Shown here: positions 26,030 through 36,731 of the stretch, in pieces
Layout of the letters: every line of letters starts with the position of its first letter
Position numbering within the stretch: position 1 is the first letter of the stretch
From: an uncultured Mycoplasmatales bacterium
GTDB lineage: Bacteria > Bacillota_I > Bacilli_A > UBA3375
NCBI GenBank assembly: GCA_937936465.1
Contig: CALDDH010000007.1
Coordinates: 1 to 48,353, forward strand
Reading direction: 5' to 3'
Length of the DNA: 48,353 nucleotides
Notes under the pieces: generated by a model
Database searches by the model: none
Seen by the model: the letters and a program-made list of their open reading frames with translations, nothing else
What the model was told of the DNA's origin: nothing
Made by a program: the position numbers and the translations under genes

Positions 26030-28927
26030 ATGTTCAATAATACTTTTAATACTTAATCCTCTACTTCTACTAATGATATTGAAAATTAAAAAGTGCTTAA
26101 TATTATTTTTTAAAAGATTTTTATATTTGCTATATTCACCTTTAAAAATCATAACTTTATATTCACTTGTTATTGATTTAATTATTAACTCTGCCATAAT
26201 ATCACCAGTCTTTGTTTTAAACTCACTTATTTCTTTTAAAACACCTATTACATCATATGCTTGATTATTATAATGTATATCTATTTCTTCAATTAAAATA
26301 ATCTTTGGATTTACCTTTTTAAATTGGACATAATAATTTTCAAAAGTATTATATTTAATATTTAAACCAAGTGCTTGGTATTCATATTCTTCACATTGCT
26401 TAAGAGAGAAATTATCAACTTCAATAATTCCAATTTGTTGATTAAAGAAACCAAGTGCATCAATATCAATATTACTTTTGTCTAAAATATAATTAATAAT
26501 TGATTTCTCATTTAATTTACTATGACTAAATAATCCCGAAAATACTAAGTTATATATTTGCTTTTCTTCTAGTTTTAAAGGGATAATTAGTTTATCTAAT
26601 ATTTGTGAAAGATTTAATTGATCTAGATCAAGTTTATTTCTTTTTTCAAGTATCATATTTTGATCACTATCAGTTAGTAATTTAATAAAATGAATTCCTA
26701 ATTGAATGCTGTTTTTATAAAGAATATTTTTTTTGCTACTTGTTAGTATATCAGGTCTTAATATATTTATCTTTAAATAATTTAATTCTGAATTAATTTG
26801 ATTAATTATATTTTTATTTTTATTGATTAAACAATTATAATATTGAACTGGATAATTAACTTTTAAATATAATAATGAATAAACAATTTTACTATATGAA
26901 TATGCATGAGCTTTATTAAAACCATAATTAGCAAATTCTAAGATGTCATCTGATATTTTATTAATAACTTGAATATTAATCTTATTATCAACTGCTTTTT
27001 GTTTGAAATTTTCAAGTTCTAGTTTCATCTCTACTGATTCCTTCTTAGATATTACTCTTCTAAATATATCTGCTTGAGCTAGGTCATAATTAGCTAGTTT
27101 CTGAACGATTTGAATTATTTGTTCTTGATATACTATTATTCCATATGTATAACCTAAAATCTCTTCCAAGTAGGGATGGGTATAATTGATTTTATTTTTC
27201 TCATTTTTTCTCTTAATAAATTGATCAATATTTTTCATTGGTCCAGGACGATAAATTGATAGAAGCAAGGCAATATCATCAAATGTTTTTGGTTTGTATT
27301 TCTTTAAGACTTCAACCATTCCATTAGATTCCATTTGGAAAATACTATAAGTATAACCTTTAGCAAGTAAATCATATACTTTTGAATCATTAAGATCAAG
27401 ATTATTAACATCAATATTAACATTTACATTTTCTTGAATCTTATCAACTACATCATGGATAAATGAGAGTGTTGATAATGATAAGATATCTAATTTAACT
27501 AAACCTTTTTTTTCTAAACTATGAGCATCTAAAAGTGATACACCTTCTTTATTAACAGCAGTATAATTAAGCAAGTTTTCATCAGCAATAATAATACCTG
27601 ATGCATGAATAGATGTATTACGTGGAATATTTTCTAACCGAGAAATAAAATCAAACATATACTTCAAATCAGAATTAAGTAAAAACTCTTTAGCTAGTTT
27701 TTTATTTATTTTTAAATTTTGTTTAAAGCTGTAATTCATATCTAAATTTTTAGAAATATAACTAATTGTATTCTTATCAACTTCTAAAGTTTGAGCAATT
27801 TCTCTAAAAGCACCTTTTACTTGGTAACGATTAAGTGTTCCAATTTTACAAACATGACTACAACCATAAGTTGTTTTCAAATAACTAACAACATCTTCAC
27901 GTCTTTTATCTTCAAAATCTAAATCAATATCAGGCATGCTTAGTCTCATATTATTTAAGAATCTTTCAAATAAAAGGTCATATTTAATTGGATCAACATT
28001 TGTTATTCCCAGGCAGTATGCTACTAACGATGAGGCACTACTACCTCTTCCAGGTCCAAAATATATATTACTTTTCTTACAATATTTTATTAAATCCCAA
28101 ACAATTAGAAAATAATTAGTAAAATTCATCTCTGCTATCACTTCTAATTCATAATTTAATCTTTTTTGATATTTCTCATCTGTTTTCTGATTCAACCTTT
28201 TATTTAAACCTAAATTACACAAATTAGATAAGTAGACATCAGAATCTTGATCAATTGAAAAAGAAGGAATTTTATATTCTTTTTTATCAATTTGATAATT
28301 TATCTTTTTAACTAAACTTTGATAATTAATATCTAATAGTTGATATTGTGATGATAATGATATTTTATGTAAATATTTGTGTTTATTATCTAGTAACTTA
28401 TTTTGACGATAAATTTTATTTTCATTAATACTGCGATATATTTTATAAAAGTCAAAATCATTTTCTAAGAAATATGTTTCATCGATTAAAATCATTTTTT
28501 CAGTTATCTTTTGAATGTTTATTAATTGATCACGTCTGAGGCCAATGTATAAATTAGTTAATTCAAAATCTAACTCATGGTTATTTATAACTATAATAAT
28601 TAAATTTTTAATTTTCTCAATTGATATATAGTTCTCTTTACTATTTTCTGATATAATGTAATTAATTTCTGAAAATGATTGATTATCTTTTGCAATTAAG
28701 ATAACATCAATCATTTTATTTTGATATGTAACAACTGTTTGAATACCAACAATTGCTTTAATTTTTTTAGTTTCTGCATAATCAAGAAATTCATCAAATC
28801 CTTGAGTTGTATTAATATCGATCAAACCAATGCTTGATAATTGATTATTGACTGCAAAATCAATAATTTGCTTTGGACTTGTTGTTGCTTTTCCTAAACT
28901 ATAATAACTTTTATTATTTAAGTGCAC
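26018..28927 (-). CDS. dnaE: DNA polymerase III alpha subunit DnaE, with degenerate PHP domain
   Basis: A 969-residue DnaE-type replicative polymerase, short against the usual 1050-1150. The catalytic motif PDIDLDFEDKRR lies around residues 338-349; other blocks are GPGRGSSASSLVAY, YRPGPMKNIDQF, YGIIVYQEQ and FNKAHAYSY. A C-terminal OB fold (VIGVLKEISEF) is present. The N-terminal PHP domain has lost its metal ligands: the HxH of family members is Asn-x-Lys at residues 4-6, and the TDH motif reads IDI. Proofreading by PHP is therefore unlikely. The start overlaps nrnA by 14 bases, and the end lies in a shared terminator. Confidence 0.95.
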   Translation of the reverse strand: MHLNNKSYYSLGKATTSPKQIIDFAVNNQLSSIGLIDINTTQGFDEFLDYAETKKIKAIVGIQTVVTYQNKMIDVILIAKDNQSFSEINYIISENSKENYISIEKIKNLIIIVINNHELDFELTNLYIGLRRDQLINIQKITEKMILIDETYFLENDFDFYKIYRSINENKIYRQNKLLDNKHKYLHKISLSSQYQLLDINYQSLVKKINYQIDKKEYKIPSFSIDQDSDVYLSNLCNLGLNKRLNQKTDEKYQKRLNYELEVIAEMNFTNYFLIVWDLIKYCKKSNIYFGPGRGSSASSLVAYCLGITNVDPIKYDLLFERFLNNMRLSMPDIDLDFEDKRREDVVSYLKTTYGCSHVCKIGTLNRYQVKGAFREIAQTLEVDKNTISYISKNLDMNYSFKQNLKINKKLAKEFLLNSDLKYMFDFISRLENIPRNTSIHASGIIIADENLLNYTAVNKEGVSLLDAHSLEKKGLVKLDILSLSTLSFIHDVVDKIQENVNVNIDVNNLDLNDSKVYDLLAKGYTYSIFQMESNGMVEVLKKYKPKTFDDIALLLSIYRPGPMKNIDQFIKRKNEKNKINYTHPYLEEILGYTYGIIVYQEQIIQIVQKLANYDLAQADIFRRVISKKESVEMKLELENFKQKAVDNKINIQVINKISDDILEFANYGFNKAHAYSYSKIVYSLLYLKVNYPVQYYNCLINKNKNIINQINSELNYLKINILRPDILTSSKKNILYKNSIQLGIHFIKLLTDSDQNMILEKRNKLDLDQLNLSQILDKLIIPLKLEEKQIYNLVFSGLFSHSKLNEKSIINYILDKSNIDIDALGFFNQQIGIIEVDNFSLKQCEEYEYQALGLNIKYNTFENYYVQFKKVNPKIILIEEIDIHYNNQAYDVIGVLKEISEFKTKTGDIMAELIIKSITSEYKVMIFKGEYSKYKNLLKNNIKHFLIFNIISRSRGLSIKSIIEHKKN

Positions 28928-29882
28928 TTTGTTCTTCTTGGATTAATATCTTCATTTTATCAACTACTTCATTCATTTTATCCCATTCATAAATCATCGC
29001 ACCAGAAGCATTTTTATGACCTCCACCTCCATATTGCATTGCAATTTTAGAGATGTCAATATTATGTTTGGACCTAAGATTAACTCGAATAAATTTTTTA
29101 TGTTCATTAAATACAACCCAAGCTTTCAAGTTATTAAACATGCCAAGAAAATTAACAACAATCGATAGTTTACTTGCTTCAATTTTGTGTTTTCTTTGAA
29201 ATTGCTTGTCAAATACAATATATCCAACTTCTTGGTCAATTTGGATATTACAAAGGGCATATCCGACTGCTCTGATGATGTCTTCATCAAAACTTTTTAA
29301 ACGCAACACTGTTTGTTCAAATGGTATATTAAATTTCAGTATTTCAGATAATGCATAAAATGTATTACTTGTTGTGTTTTGAAATGTAAATCCTCCAGTG
29401 TCTCCATATATTCCACAAAATAATGAATGCATAATTTTTGTATTGAAAATAAAGTTTTCTGTTTTATTTAAATAATCAAATAAACTAAATAATAATTCAG
29501 ATGTCGAAGATACATCTGGCTCAACTAACATAATATTTCCATACGGAGTTTCATTAGGGTGATGATCAATTTTAATACAGACCTTTGGATCAAATAAACT
29601 TCCACCATCAATTCTCTCAACATTTGCAGTATCTACAACAATAACTAATGCATCTTCATATGTAGATTCTAAAATAATATCAGCAATACCTATAAAATTA
29701 AAACCTGATTCATTATCTTCAGCTGTTGCATATATTTCTTTGTCTGGAAAATTAAGTTGTATATATTGCTTTAAAGCCATTTGAGAACCGATAGCATCAA
29801 GATCAGCTCTTTTATGACGATGAATTATTATTTTATCATTCTTTACTATTTCTGTTAGTATTTGCTTATAAATATTTTCCAT
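28914..29882 (-). CDS. nrnA: NrnA-type DHH phosphoesterase (oligoribonuclease/pAp phosphatase)
   Basis: A 322-residue DHH-DHHA1 enzyme. Motifs in order: RADLDAIGSQ, VVDTAN, KIDHHPNE and the DHHA1 glycine motif GGGGHKNASG near the C-terminus. NrnA enzymes hydrolyse nanoRNAs and 3'-phosphoadenosine 5'-phosphate, and many also hydrolyse pApA, the linear product of c-di-AMP. That links it to the cdaA operon in this window. The ATG overlaps the ackA stop by one base, so both are in one transcript with dnaE. Confidence 0.94.
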   Translation of the reverse strand: MENIYKQILTEIVKNDKIIIHRHKRADLDAIGSQMALKQYIQLNFPDKEIYATAEDNESGFNFIGIADIILESTYEDALVIVVDTANVERIDGGSLFDPKVCIKIDHHPNETPYGNIMLVEPDVSSTSELLFSLFDYLNKTENFIFNTKIMHSLFCGIYGDTGGFTFQNTTSNTFYALSEILKFNIPFEQTVLRLKSFDEDIIRAVGYALCNIQIDQEVGYIVFDKQFQRKHKIEASKLSIVVNFLGMFNNLKAWVVFNEHKKFIRVNLRSKHNIDISKIAMQYGGGGHKNASGAMIYEWDKMNEVVDKMKILIQEEQSALK

Positions 29883-31057
29883 TAAAATTTTGTCATTTCT
29901 AATGCAATTTGGTATTCTTCATTAGTACTTATAACATATACTGGAACCTTTGAATTACTAGTTGATATTTCTTCTGAATTTTCTAAGTTAGCTGATTCAT
30001 TAATTTCAATTCCTAATACTGCTAATTTTTCAGTAACTAGACTACGAATAAGTGCACTGTTTTCTCCAATACCTGCTGTAAAGACAAGTGCATCTAAACC
30101 ACCTAATCTTAAGTAATAAGACCCTATCATTTCAACAATTCTTGTAATATATATATTAATTGCTAAGATTACTTGCTTATCTCCCTCTTCATATTTAGCA
30201 GCTAAATCTCTTAAATCAGATGAATACTGACTTAACCCTAAAAGACCACTTTCTTTATTTAAACTATTGATTAATTGACTAACACTTTGTCCTGTTTGTT
30301 CTGACATATATTGTAATATAGATGGATCAATATCACCTGATCTAGTTCCCATCATAATTCCTCCTAATGGTGTTAATCCCATTGAAGTTTGAAGACATTT
30401 ACCATCTAAGATTGCAGCAAGTGAAGCACCGTTACCTAGATGACAGTTAATAATTTTTAAACCTGACTTATTATTCATTTTTTCATTCATATAATTTGCG
30501 ATAAATTTATGAGAAATACCGTGTGCTCCATATCTTCTTACTTTATTTTCAGTATACCATTTATATGGAACTGGGAAAATATATGATTCTTCTGGCATTG
30601 AGTGGTGAAATTCTGTATCAAAAACAGCAATGTTTTTCGCTGCTGGAATTAACTTAGAAAAAACTTCGATTCCTAATGCGTTTGGTATGTTATGTAATGG
30701 AGCTAATTTAGCTAACTCTTTAATTTGAGCTAATTCTTTGTCTGTCACTAAAACAGCTTTATTAAAATACTCTCCACCTTGAACCACTCGGTGACCAATC
30801 TTAGTTATTTCATTTAGATCATTAATTACTTGATTATCAATTAGTAATTTAAGCATTTCTTGAATTCCAACTTCATGATTAGGAATTGTTTGATTACTTT
30901 TAATTTTCTGACCATTATATTTAATTGCCATTTGACCATCTTCTAATCCAATTTTATCAATTAAACCATCAGCAATATCTATCTTTATATTATCTTCTTC
31001 GAAAATTTTGAACTTAATTGATGAACTTCCTGAATTTATAACTAGTATTTTATTCAT
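29882..31057 (-). CDS. ackA: acetate kinase
   Basis: A 391-residue ASKHA-fold kinase that interconverts acetyl phosphate and acetate with ATP formation. The start MNKILVINSGSSSIKFKIF is diagnostic; further blocks are VVQGGEYF, FDTEFHHSMP, YGAHGISHK, NCHLGNGASL, MGTRSGDIDP and FTAGIGENS. The length is normal. It indicates substrate-level ATP from acetyl phosphate, with pta not in view. A TATAAT at 31087-31092 and AGGAGAAA precede the start. Confidence 0.97.
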   Translation of the reverse strand: MNKILVINSGSSSIKFKIFEEDNIKIDIADGLIDKIGLEDGQMAIKYNGQKIKSNQTIPNHEVGIQEMLKLLIDNQVINDLNEITKIGHRVVQGGEYFNKAVLVTDKELAQIKELAKLAPLHNIPNALGIEVFSKLIPAAKNIAVFDTEFHHSMPEESYIFPVPYKWYTENKVRRYGAHGISHKFIANYMNEKMNNKSGLKIINCHLGNGASLAAILDGKCLQTSMGLTPLGGIMMGTRSGDIDPSILQYMSEQTGQSVSQLINSLNKESGLLGLSQYSSDLRDLAAKYEEGDKQVILAINIYITRIVEMIGSYYLRLGGLDALVFTAGIGENSALIRSLVTEKLAVLGIEINESANLENSEEISTSNSKVPVYVISTNEEYQIALEMTKF

Positions 31058-31086
31058 ATTTCTCCTATTTTTTTTTATTTATTTAT

Positions 31087-31092
31087 ATTATA
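31087..31092 (-). promoter_or_regulatory. possible -10 of ackA-nrnA-dnaE
   Basis: Minus-strand TATAAT about 30 bases before ackA, in the 69-base gap after addA. No good -35 or TG extension is visible, so this is tentative. Confidence 0.35.
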
Positions 31093-31126
31093 ATCTAAAA
31101 CACTTAACTTTGTTTGAAAATTTAAG

Positions 31127-34100
31127 TTAATTTACTTTTTTAAACTGTTTTTTACTAATAGAAACTAAGTAAGCATTTACTTGATGCGACGATATTGTTT
31201 GAATATATTTTATATAACTATCTAATTGCTCAATATATTCTTTTTTTTCAATATCATTTAATTTATAATCAATGATTATATAGTTATTTTGATCTTTAAT
31301 TAATAAATCAATTATCCCATGAGTTGCTTTACCATTATCCAAATAAGAAAATTCAAATTCAGGGTAATATTTATTTTCAAACTTTAATAAATTTAACTTA
31401 TCTAAAACATCTATCACATTCTTAACATATTGTGAGGCTACATTTACAGCTGTTTGATAATTATTAAAATCAAAAAACTCTAGCTCTTGGTGAATTTTAT
31501 TTCCAAGCATTAAATTATCTTGTAATTGGTTTGATCCAATTGAAATAGACTTCATCGATGGACGACTTTTATTAATAATTTGTACATTATTTTTAATTTC
31601 CAGATTATTGATTTTTTTATCTTGTAGATTAATTTTTTCAACTTTCTGCTCAAAACTTATTAATTGATCTAAATTAACTGCTTCTCTTGATTTAAATGTG
31701 TCTGTTACTTGGGCTAACATATTAGCAAATGATTTATAATCTTTTTTAATACCTTTTGTAACTAAGTCATTTTGATTAACAATTAAAATAATCTGATCTT
31801 TTGTTCTCGTTAATGCAACATAAAACAAACGAATATATTCAGAAACTAATTTTTCACTTTTCTGATCTCGATATATTGTTTGCAATAATGAAGTGGATAA
31901 ATTATTATTTTCATTAACAGAACTACAAGCAAAACCAAATTGTTGATCAAAGAGAAAATTATCGTTTAATTCTTGCTCATTAATTTTTGAGAAAAGGTGT
32001 GGAAAGTAGCAAATATTATATTCTAAACCTTTAGAACTATGAATTGTTTGTAAGGACACAGAATTAATTTTAATTGGTTTAGGCGTCGAAAATTCAAAGT
32101 CCTTAGAAACTTTATCAATATCAACTTCAACTTCTTCTAAGTATTTAATAAAATCTGTTATTGTGTAATGCATATCATCTAATTTGGTTGCTAACATTAA
32201 TAAATAATTAATATTCTTTTCAGCTAATATCGGATCTTTTAATTTATAGATAGATGAATATACATTAAATTTTTCAATTGTTTCAATAACTACAGTATAA
32301 ATTGACTTTAATTCAATCTTATTACTAATTTGTAAACATTTTTCTGTAATTTCATTGCACTCCTGCTGCTTTGTCATTACTTGATCAATATACTGATCAG
32401 AATATTCAAAAATAAAACTACGCATTGTTGCTATTAATGAAAAATTATAATGCTTTTGTTTATATTTAATTGATGTTTGTGATAAGATTAAATGGATTAT
32501 ATTCTTAATTATATTGACTTCACTTGAAACCGAAAAACTTTCATTAATTGTTAAATCAAGTGGTATTTGGTATTGATCAAATAAACTTTTAAATAAACTG
32601 AAAGATTTTCTTTTAGTAGTTAATATCGCAAAGTCAGTATATTCACAGTCTCTAAATTGTTTTTGTTTTAAATCATAAATTTGATATTTTTGCCTTATTT
32701 TAGTTTGAATATCAATGATTATTTGTTTAATTTCAAATTCTTCTTTTTCTAATTCAACTACCTTTGAATCATACATAATAATATCTAATTGATTATCTTC
32801 TTTAGTATTATCATACTGCTTATTTCCATAAATTAAATATTGGTCTTGATTGTATTCAATTGCCTTTTTATCTTGCATGACAGTTTGGAAAATTGTATTG
32901 ATATTGTTTAAAACAACTTCTCTGGAACGGAAATTTTTATTTAGTAAAATCAATTTACCACCATCATTATTTTTATAATGCTTATATTTTGTTTGAAAAT
33001 TATTAATGTTGGCATTTCTAAATTGATATATTGATTGCTTTGCATCTCCGACCATATATTGATTATTATTAGAAATTAAATTAATAAAGTTTTCTTGAAT
33101 ATCACTTGTATCTTGATATTCATCAATCATAATTTCATTTGTATTAGCTATCAAGTACTCTCTAATAAACGTATTATCTTGAACAATTTTAATTGATAAC
33201 TTATTTATATCAATATATTCATATAAATTGCTTTCAAATTTAAATTGATTTAATTGATAATCAAGTTCTTTTAAAATTTTATCAATTACTTTAATATTAT
33301 CTTTAGATGATATAATTTCTAATTTTATTTCTTTAATACTTTGATAGTCAACTAGCTCAACAATTTTTGTATAAGTTTCTTTGATTTCTTTATTAATTGA
33401 CCCAACTTTTTCTTTACCTTGATATTTTTTACTACTTAACCTTGGAAACTTAATCTCGAAGCTACTGTCAATTGCCCCTTTAAAATCATTGTATTTCCTT
33501 GCAGTAAATAAACTTGATACCTTTAATCTTAGTTCAACTAAATAATCTGCTAAAATATCTGACTCTATCTTTTCAATCGCATCGATACTTTCAAAAATAT
33601 AACTACTTAATTGAATGAGCTTATCCTCTAATTGCTCAATTATTAAATTGATCATTTCATCGGTATAATAATCATCAATTTTAATTGGTTCAATGCTCAT
33701 TTGATACTTGTAGTATATTTGTAAAATGTTTTTCTTAATAGTTTGATCTGAGTACATTGTAAACTGATCAATTAACTGTAAGAAATCTTGATCTTTAGTT
33801 AAAAATAAATTATTAAATATATTATCAATTATTAAATTTTTTTCTTTTTCAATTATTAACTTATCACATATTTCTATTTGTGAATCAATATTTAATAAAT
33901 AACTATATTTCTTTAAAATATACATACTATAACTATCAAAAGTCATAATAAAACTATTATCAATATTTTTTAATTCACTTTGACAATTATTATTTGTAGC
34001 TTGCTCTTTAATTAATTGATTTCTAATTCTCTCTTTCATCTCTGCAGCTGATGCTTTTGTAAACGTTAAAACAATTAAATTCTCAAGTTTAATTCCATCT

Positions 34101-34255
34101 TTAATTTTCTCAATAATTCTTTGCGTTAAAACAGCAGTCTTACCACTTCCCGCACCGGCACTAACTAAGATATTTTCACCGTTATGAACAATTGCTTGCC
34201 ACTGCTCTTCTGTAAAGATACTATTTGGTGGTTTTAATTTCACTTTTCTCCTCAC
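31127..34255 (-). CDS. addA: ATP-dependent helicase/nuclease AddA
   Basis: A 1042-residue UvrD-like helicase fused to a RecB-family nuclease; shorter than the usual 1200-1250. It has the Q motif TEEQWQAI, Walker A SAGAGSGKTAVL, Walker B MIDEYQDTSD, GDAKQSIYQFRNA, LNKNFRS, TIHSSKGLEY and YVALTRTKDQ. The C-terminal nuclease shows GIIDLLIK and IIIDYKLN (the D...D-x-K pattern, with DYK intact). AddAB resects double-strand breaks up to Chi sites for recombination. The ATG lies within addB (35-base overlap). It pairs functionally with RecU and RuvB in this window. Confidence 0.95.
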   Translation of the reverse strand: MRRKVKLKPPNSIFTEEQWQAIVHNGENILVSAGAGSGKTAVLTQRIIEKIKDGIKLENLIVLTFTKASAAEMKERIRNQLIKEQATNNNCQSELKNIDNSFIMTFDSYSMYILKKYSYLLNIDSQIEICDKLIIEKEKNLIIDNIFNNLFLTKDQDFLQLIDQFTMYSDQTIKKNILQIYYKYQMSIEPIKIDDYYTDEMINLIIEQLEDKLIQLSSYIFESIDAIEKIESDILADYLVELRLKVSSLFTARKYNDFKGAIDSSFEIKFPRLSSKKYQGKEKVGSINKEIKETYTKIVELVDYQSIKEIKLEIISSKDNIKVIDKILKELDYQLNQFKFESNLYEYIDINKLSIKIVQDNTFIREYLIANTNEIMIDEYQDTSDIQENFINLISNNNQYMVGDAKQSIYQFRNANINNFQTKYKHYKNNDGGKLILLNKNFRSREVVLNNINTIFQTVMQDKKAIEYNQDQYLIYGNKQYDNTKEDNQLDIIMYDSKVVELEKEEFEIKQIIIDIQTKIRQKYQIYDLKQKQFRDCEYTDFAILTTKRKSFSLFKSLFDQYQIPLDLTINESFSVSSEVNIIKNIIHLILSQTSIKYKQKHYNFSLIATMRSFIFEYSDQYIDQVMTKQQECNEITEKCLQISNKIELKSIYTVVIETIEKFNVYSSIYKLKDPILAEKNINYLLMLATKLDDMHYTITDFIKYLEEVEVDIDKVSKDFEFSTPKPIKINSVSLQTIHSSKGLEYNICYFPHLFSKINEQELNDNFLFDQQFGFACSSVNENNNLSTSLLQTIYRDQKSEKLVSEYIRLFYVALTRTKDQIILIVNQNDLVTKGIKKDYKSFANMLAQVTDTFKSREAVNLDQLISFEQKVEKINLQDKKINNLEIKNNVQIINKSRPSMKSISIGSNQLQDNLMLGNKIHQELEFFDFNNYQTAVNVASQYVKNVIDVLDKLNLLKFENKYYPEFEFSYLDNGKATHGIIDLLIKDQNNYIIIDYKLNDIEKKEYIEQLDSYIKYIQTISSHQVNAYLVSISKKQFKKVN

Positions 34256-36596
34256 TTTTACTTTTCAAAAATTGATAATCTAGATTTGTTTTATTACATA
34301 TTTCATAGTAACTACAAAATTTACATGATTTATTTTCAAATTTTCCACCTTTAGTTTTCAATACTTTCGGATTTATTAAAAATTGACTGTTAATAATGTC
34401 TAGTGTTGCAAGATTAATCTTTTCACCAACTATTTCTTCTAAATGATTAATTTGTTTGTCATCAATTTTCTTATTGTTTAATTTAAAGATTATTTGTTCA
34501 TTATCTTGTTCATATCCTTTAATATTAAATTGATCAACAAGTTCTTCTTGATTTCTTAACCGTTTATCTTGAACTTTTTGTTTATAAAATCCATCTAATT
34601 TAATTTCCCCTTCTTCATATTTATATTCTTCTTTAAATAGAATGTAGTAAATTAAATTTTGCATATGGAAACCAAATTCAACTTCTTCTAATTTAATATC
34701 TATATTACCTGTCTTATAGTCATAGATTTTAATAAACATCTGATCATTTAAAATCTTAACCATTATTTTATCAACTTTACCTTCTAAGTATACATTAAAA
34801 TCTTCATTTAAAAGCATTGAATATTCACTTTCTAAGATAATATCATCATTATAATTACTAGAATTGTGTTCTTGAATCATCCAGTTTGCTAATTTATATA
34901 AAACTTCTGTATATTTATGTAAATAATATTGGGTATTTACAGCTAACTTTTCATTTTTAATTAAATCATTGATATAGTGATCACTTACTTGATTAATATA
35001 ATATGTAAGATCATCACCTGAATAGGACATTGCTAATTCTAAAACATTATGCGCTAAATTACCAAAAATTAAACTATCAGATTTAGTTTTTTGCTTTTTA
35101 ATAAATAATATATTTTGCAAATAATATTTATAGCTACATTGAAAAAAAGTTTCAAGTGAAGTATGAGATACATTGAAATTTATTTGTTTTCGATCAATTC
35201 CAGTAAACTGATTATCATATTTATTTAAGTTTAAGTAACTTGCAGGATACCGATCATAATCAGCAGTTTTAATCTTATATTTATTAAATAATTCTAGATC
35301 TTTACTATACTTAATTAAATCATAACTACTTGAATAAATACTATCTTGATCACTTGATACTTTTTCAATTATTTTAATTTTTAATTGATCAATTATTATT
35401 GCTAAATCAACTTCTTTTTGTAAGTGATTAAGACTATAACTTAATGATAAATTTGGATATGTAATTATAATCTTTTCAAAAATATCACGCTCTAGTTGAT
35501 TATTAACCTTAGAACTATTTAAACCAACTAAATGTCGGTCTTGATCATCAATTAAATCATTATTTTTATGTATTTTTGGTATACTACCTTCATTTACTCC
35601 TAAAATAAATAAATGTTGGTTATTTGTATATAGAAATGAATTAAAAGGGTTATATTGTTTAATAATATTAACTTGTTTAAATAAATTAATCTTAACATCT
35701 TTAAATTTGCTAATTAAAATTGGTAATATACTTAAATAATCTGCTTGATAATCTGAATAATCATTTAAAAGATTAATTATTTGACTCAATAATTCACTTT
35801 CAAAATCTTGATATTTTTTTAAACTAATATCAAAATTATTATTTTCTATATCTTTAATTATAATTTTAGTTTCTTTAAATGAATATAATGATTTACTTGA
35901 CTTAAAATCACTGGCAATATTATATTGCTTAATTATATTATTAAAGATAATTTGATATTCATTATTGGGCAAATAAACATTTATATTATCAAGATCAATA
36001 CCTCGAGATATAAGTTTAATTATTTGTTCGCAAACATCAGTTATCTCACTGATTATATCTTGGTGTTTAATTATTTGTATATTATTTTTCTGTTGATTAA
36101 ATTTTAATTTTTTAATTATACAATTATTTAAACTCTTGAAATGATTTATATAATATGGTTCAATTTTAGTCAACATGACTATTACTTGATATTCTTCAAG
36201 TTTTGAGTTTAAGAATGACTTATTAATTAAATTATTTGCTACTAATTCCTGTTTAATTATTTGTAAATCTTGTAATAAATCTGATTGATAATCTTCATCC
36301 ACATCAAGATAAATTAAATTTCCAAGAATTTTTTCTAGTACTTTAATATTTGTAATTTTTCTTGATTGTACATAAGTTTGATTTTCAAATAAATAAACAA
36401 GTGCTTTGTCTAATCTATTTTCAATAAATAAATTACTATATTGATCTAAAGTCATAATCTTATAATCTTCAATAAGTGAATTTTTATTTTGATATTGTAA
36501 AATCATCTCTTTTGTATAATTATCTGTAATAATTATTTTCTTTCTTGAATCAAGCTTATGCTCACTTATAGCAAGTAAATTTATTAATGTTTGCAT
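34221..36596 (-). CDS. addB: AddB helicase/nuclease subunit, compact form
   Basis: About 790 residues, well below the usual 1100-1160. The C-terminal nuclease is complete: FFQCSYKYYLQN, IYDYKTGNID with the catalytic DYK, and the Fe-S cysteines CKFCSYYEIC plus the earlier Cys. The helicase-like N-terminal half is reduced and shows no Walker A loop, so ATP binding by this subunit is unlikely. AddB in this family reads Chi and cuts one strand. Start: a GTG at 36602 directly abuts the AAAGG ribosome site; the ATG at 36596 has proper spacing and is preferred. Confidence 0.9.
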   Translation of the reverse strand: MQTLINLLAISEHKLDSRKKIIITDNYTKEMILQYQNKNSLIEDYKIMTLDQYSNLFIENRLDKALVYLFENQTYVQSRKITNIKVLEKILGNLIYLDVDEDYQSDLLQDLQIIKQELVANNLINKSFLNSKLEEYQVIVMLTKIEPYYINHFKSLNNCIIKKLKFNQQKNNIQIIKHQDIISEITDVCEQIIKLISRGIDLDNINVYLPNNEYQIIFNNIIKQYNIASDFKSSKSLYSFKETKIIIKDIENNNFDISLKKYQDFESELLSQIINLLNDYSDYQADYLSILPILISKFKDVKINLFKQVNIIKQYNPFNSFLYTNNQHLFILGVNEGSIPKIHKNNDLIDDQDRHLVGLNSSKVNNQLERDIFEKIIITYPNLSLSYSLNHLQKEVDLAIIIDQLKIKIIEKVSSDQDSIYSSSYDLIKYSKDLELFNKYKIKTADYDRYPASYLNLNKYDNQFTGIDRKQINFNVSHTSLETFFQCSYKYYLQNILFIKKQKTKSDSLIFGNLAHNVLELAMSYSGDDLTYYINQVSDHYINDLIKNEKLAVNTQYYLHKYTEVLYKLANWMIQEHNSSNYNDDIILESEYSMLLNEDFNVYLEGKVDKIMVKILNDQMFIKIYDYKTGNIDIKLEEVEFGFHMQNLIYYILFKEEYKYEEGEIKLDGFYKQKVQDKRLRNQEELVDQFNIKGYEQDNEQIIFKLNNKKIDDKQINHLEEIVGEKINLATLDIINSQFLINPKVLKTKGGKFENKSCKFCSYYEICNKTNLDYQFLKSKSEEKSEIKTTK

Positions 36597-36634
36597 TATC
36601 ACCCTTTATGTTTATTAATATATTATTTATTTAT

Positions 36635-36643
36635 ATTTTACCA
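36635..36643 (-). promoter_or_regulatory. extended -10 promoter of addB-addA
   Basis: Minus-strand TGGTAAAAT, about 39 bases before the addB ATG. Confidence 0.55.
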
Positions 36644-36693
36644 TGTAACAATTATTTAATCAGATATTTAATATTTTAAATTTAAATATATAG

Positions 36694-36699
36694 TATAAT
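36694..36699 (+). promoter_or_regulatory. -10 box of apbE
   Basis: TATAAT 33 bases before the TTG start of apbE; the -35 region is only AT-rich. Confidence 0.4.
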
Positions 36700-36731
36700 A
36701 AAGTATATAAACAATTACTTAAAGGAGCAGT

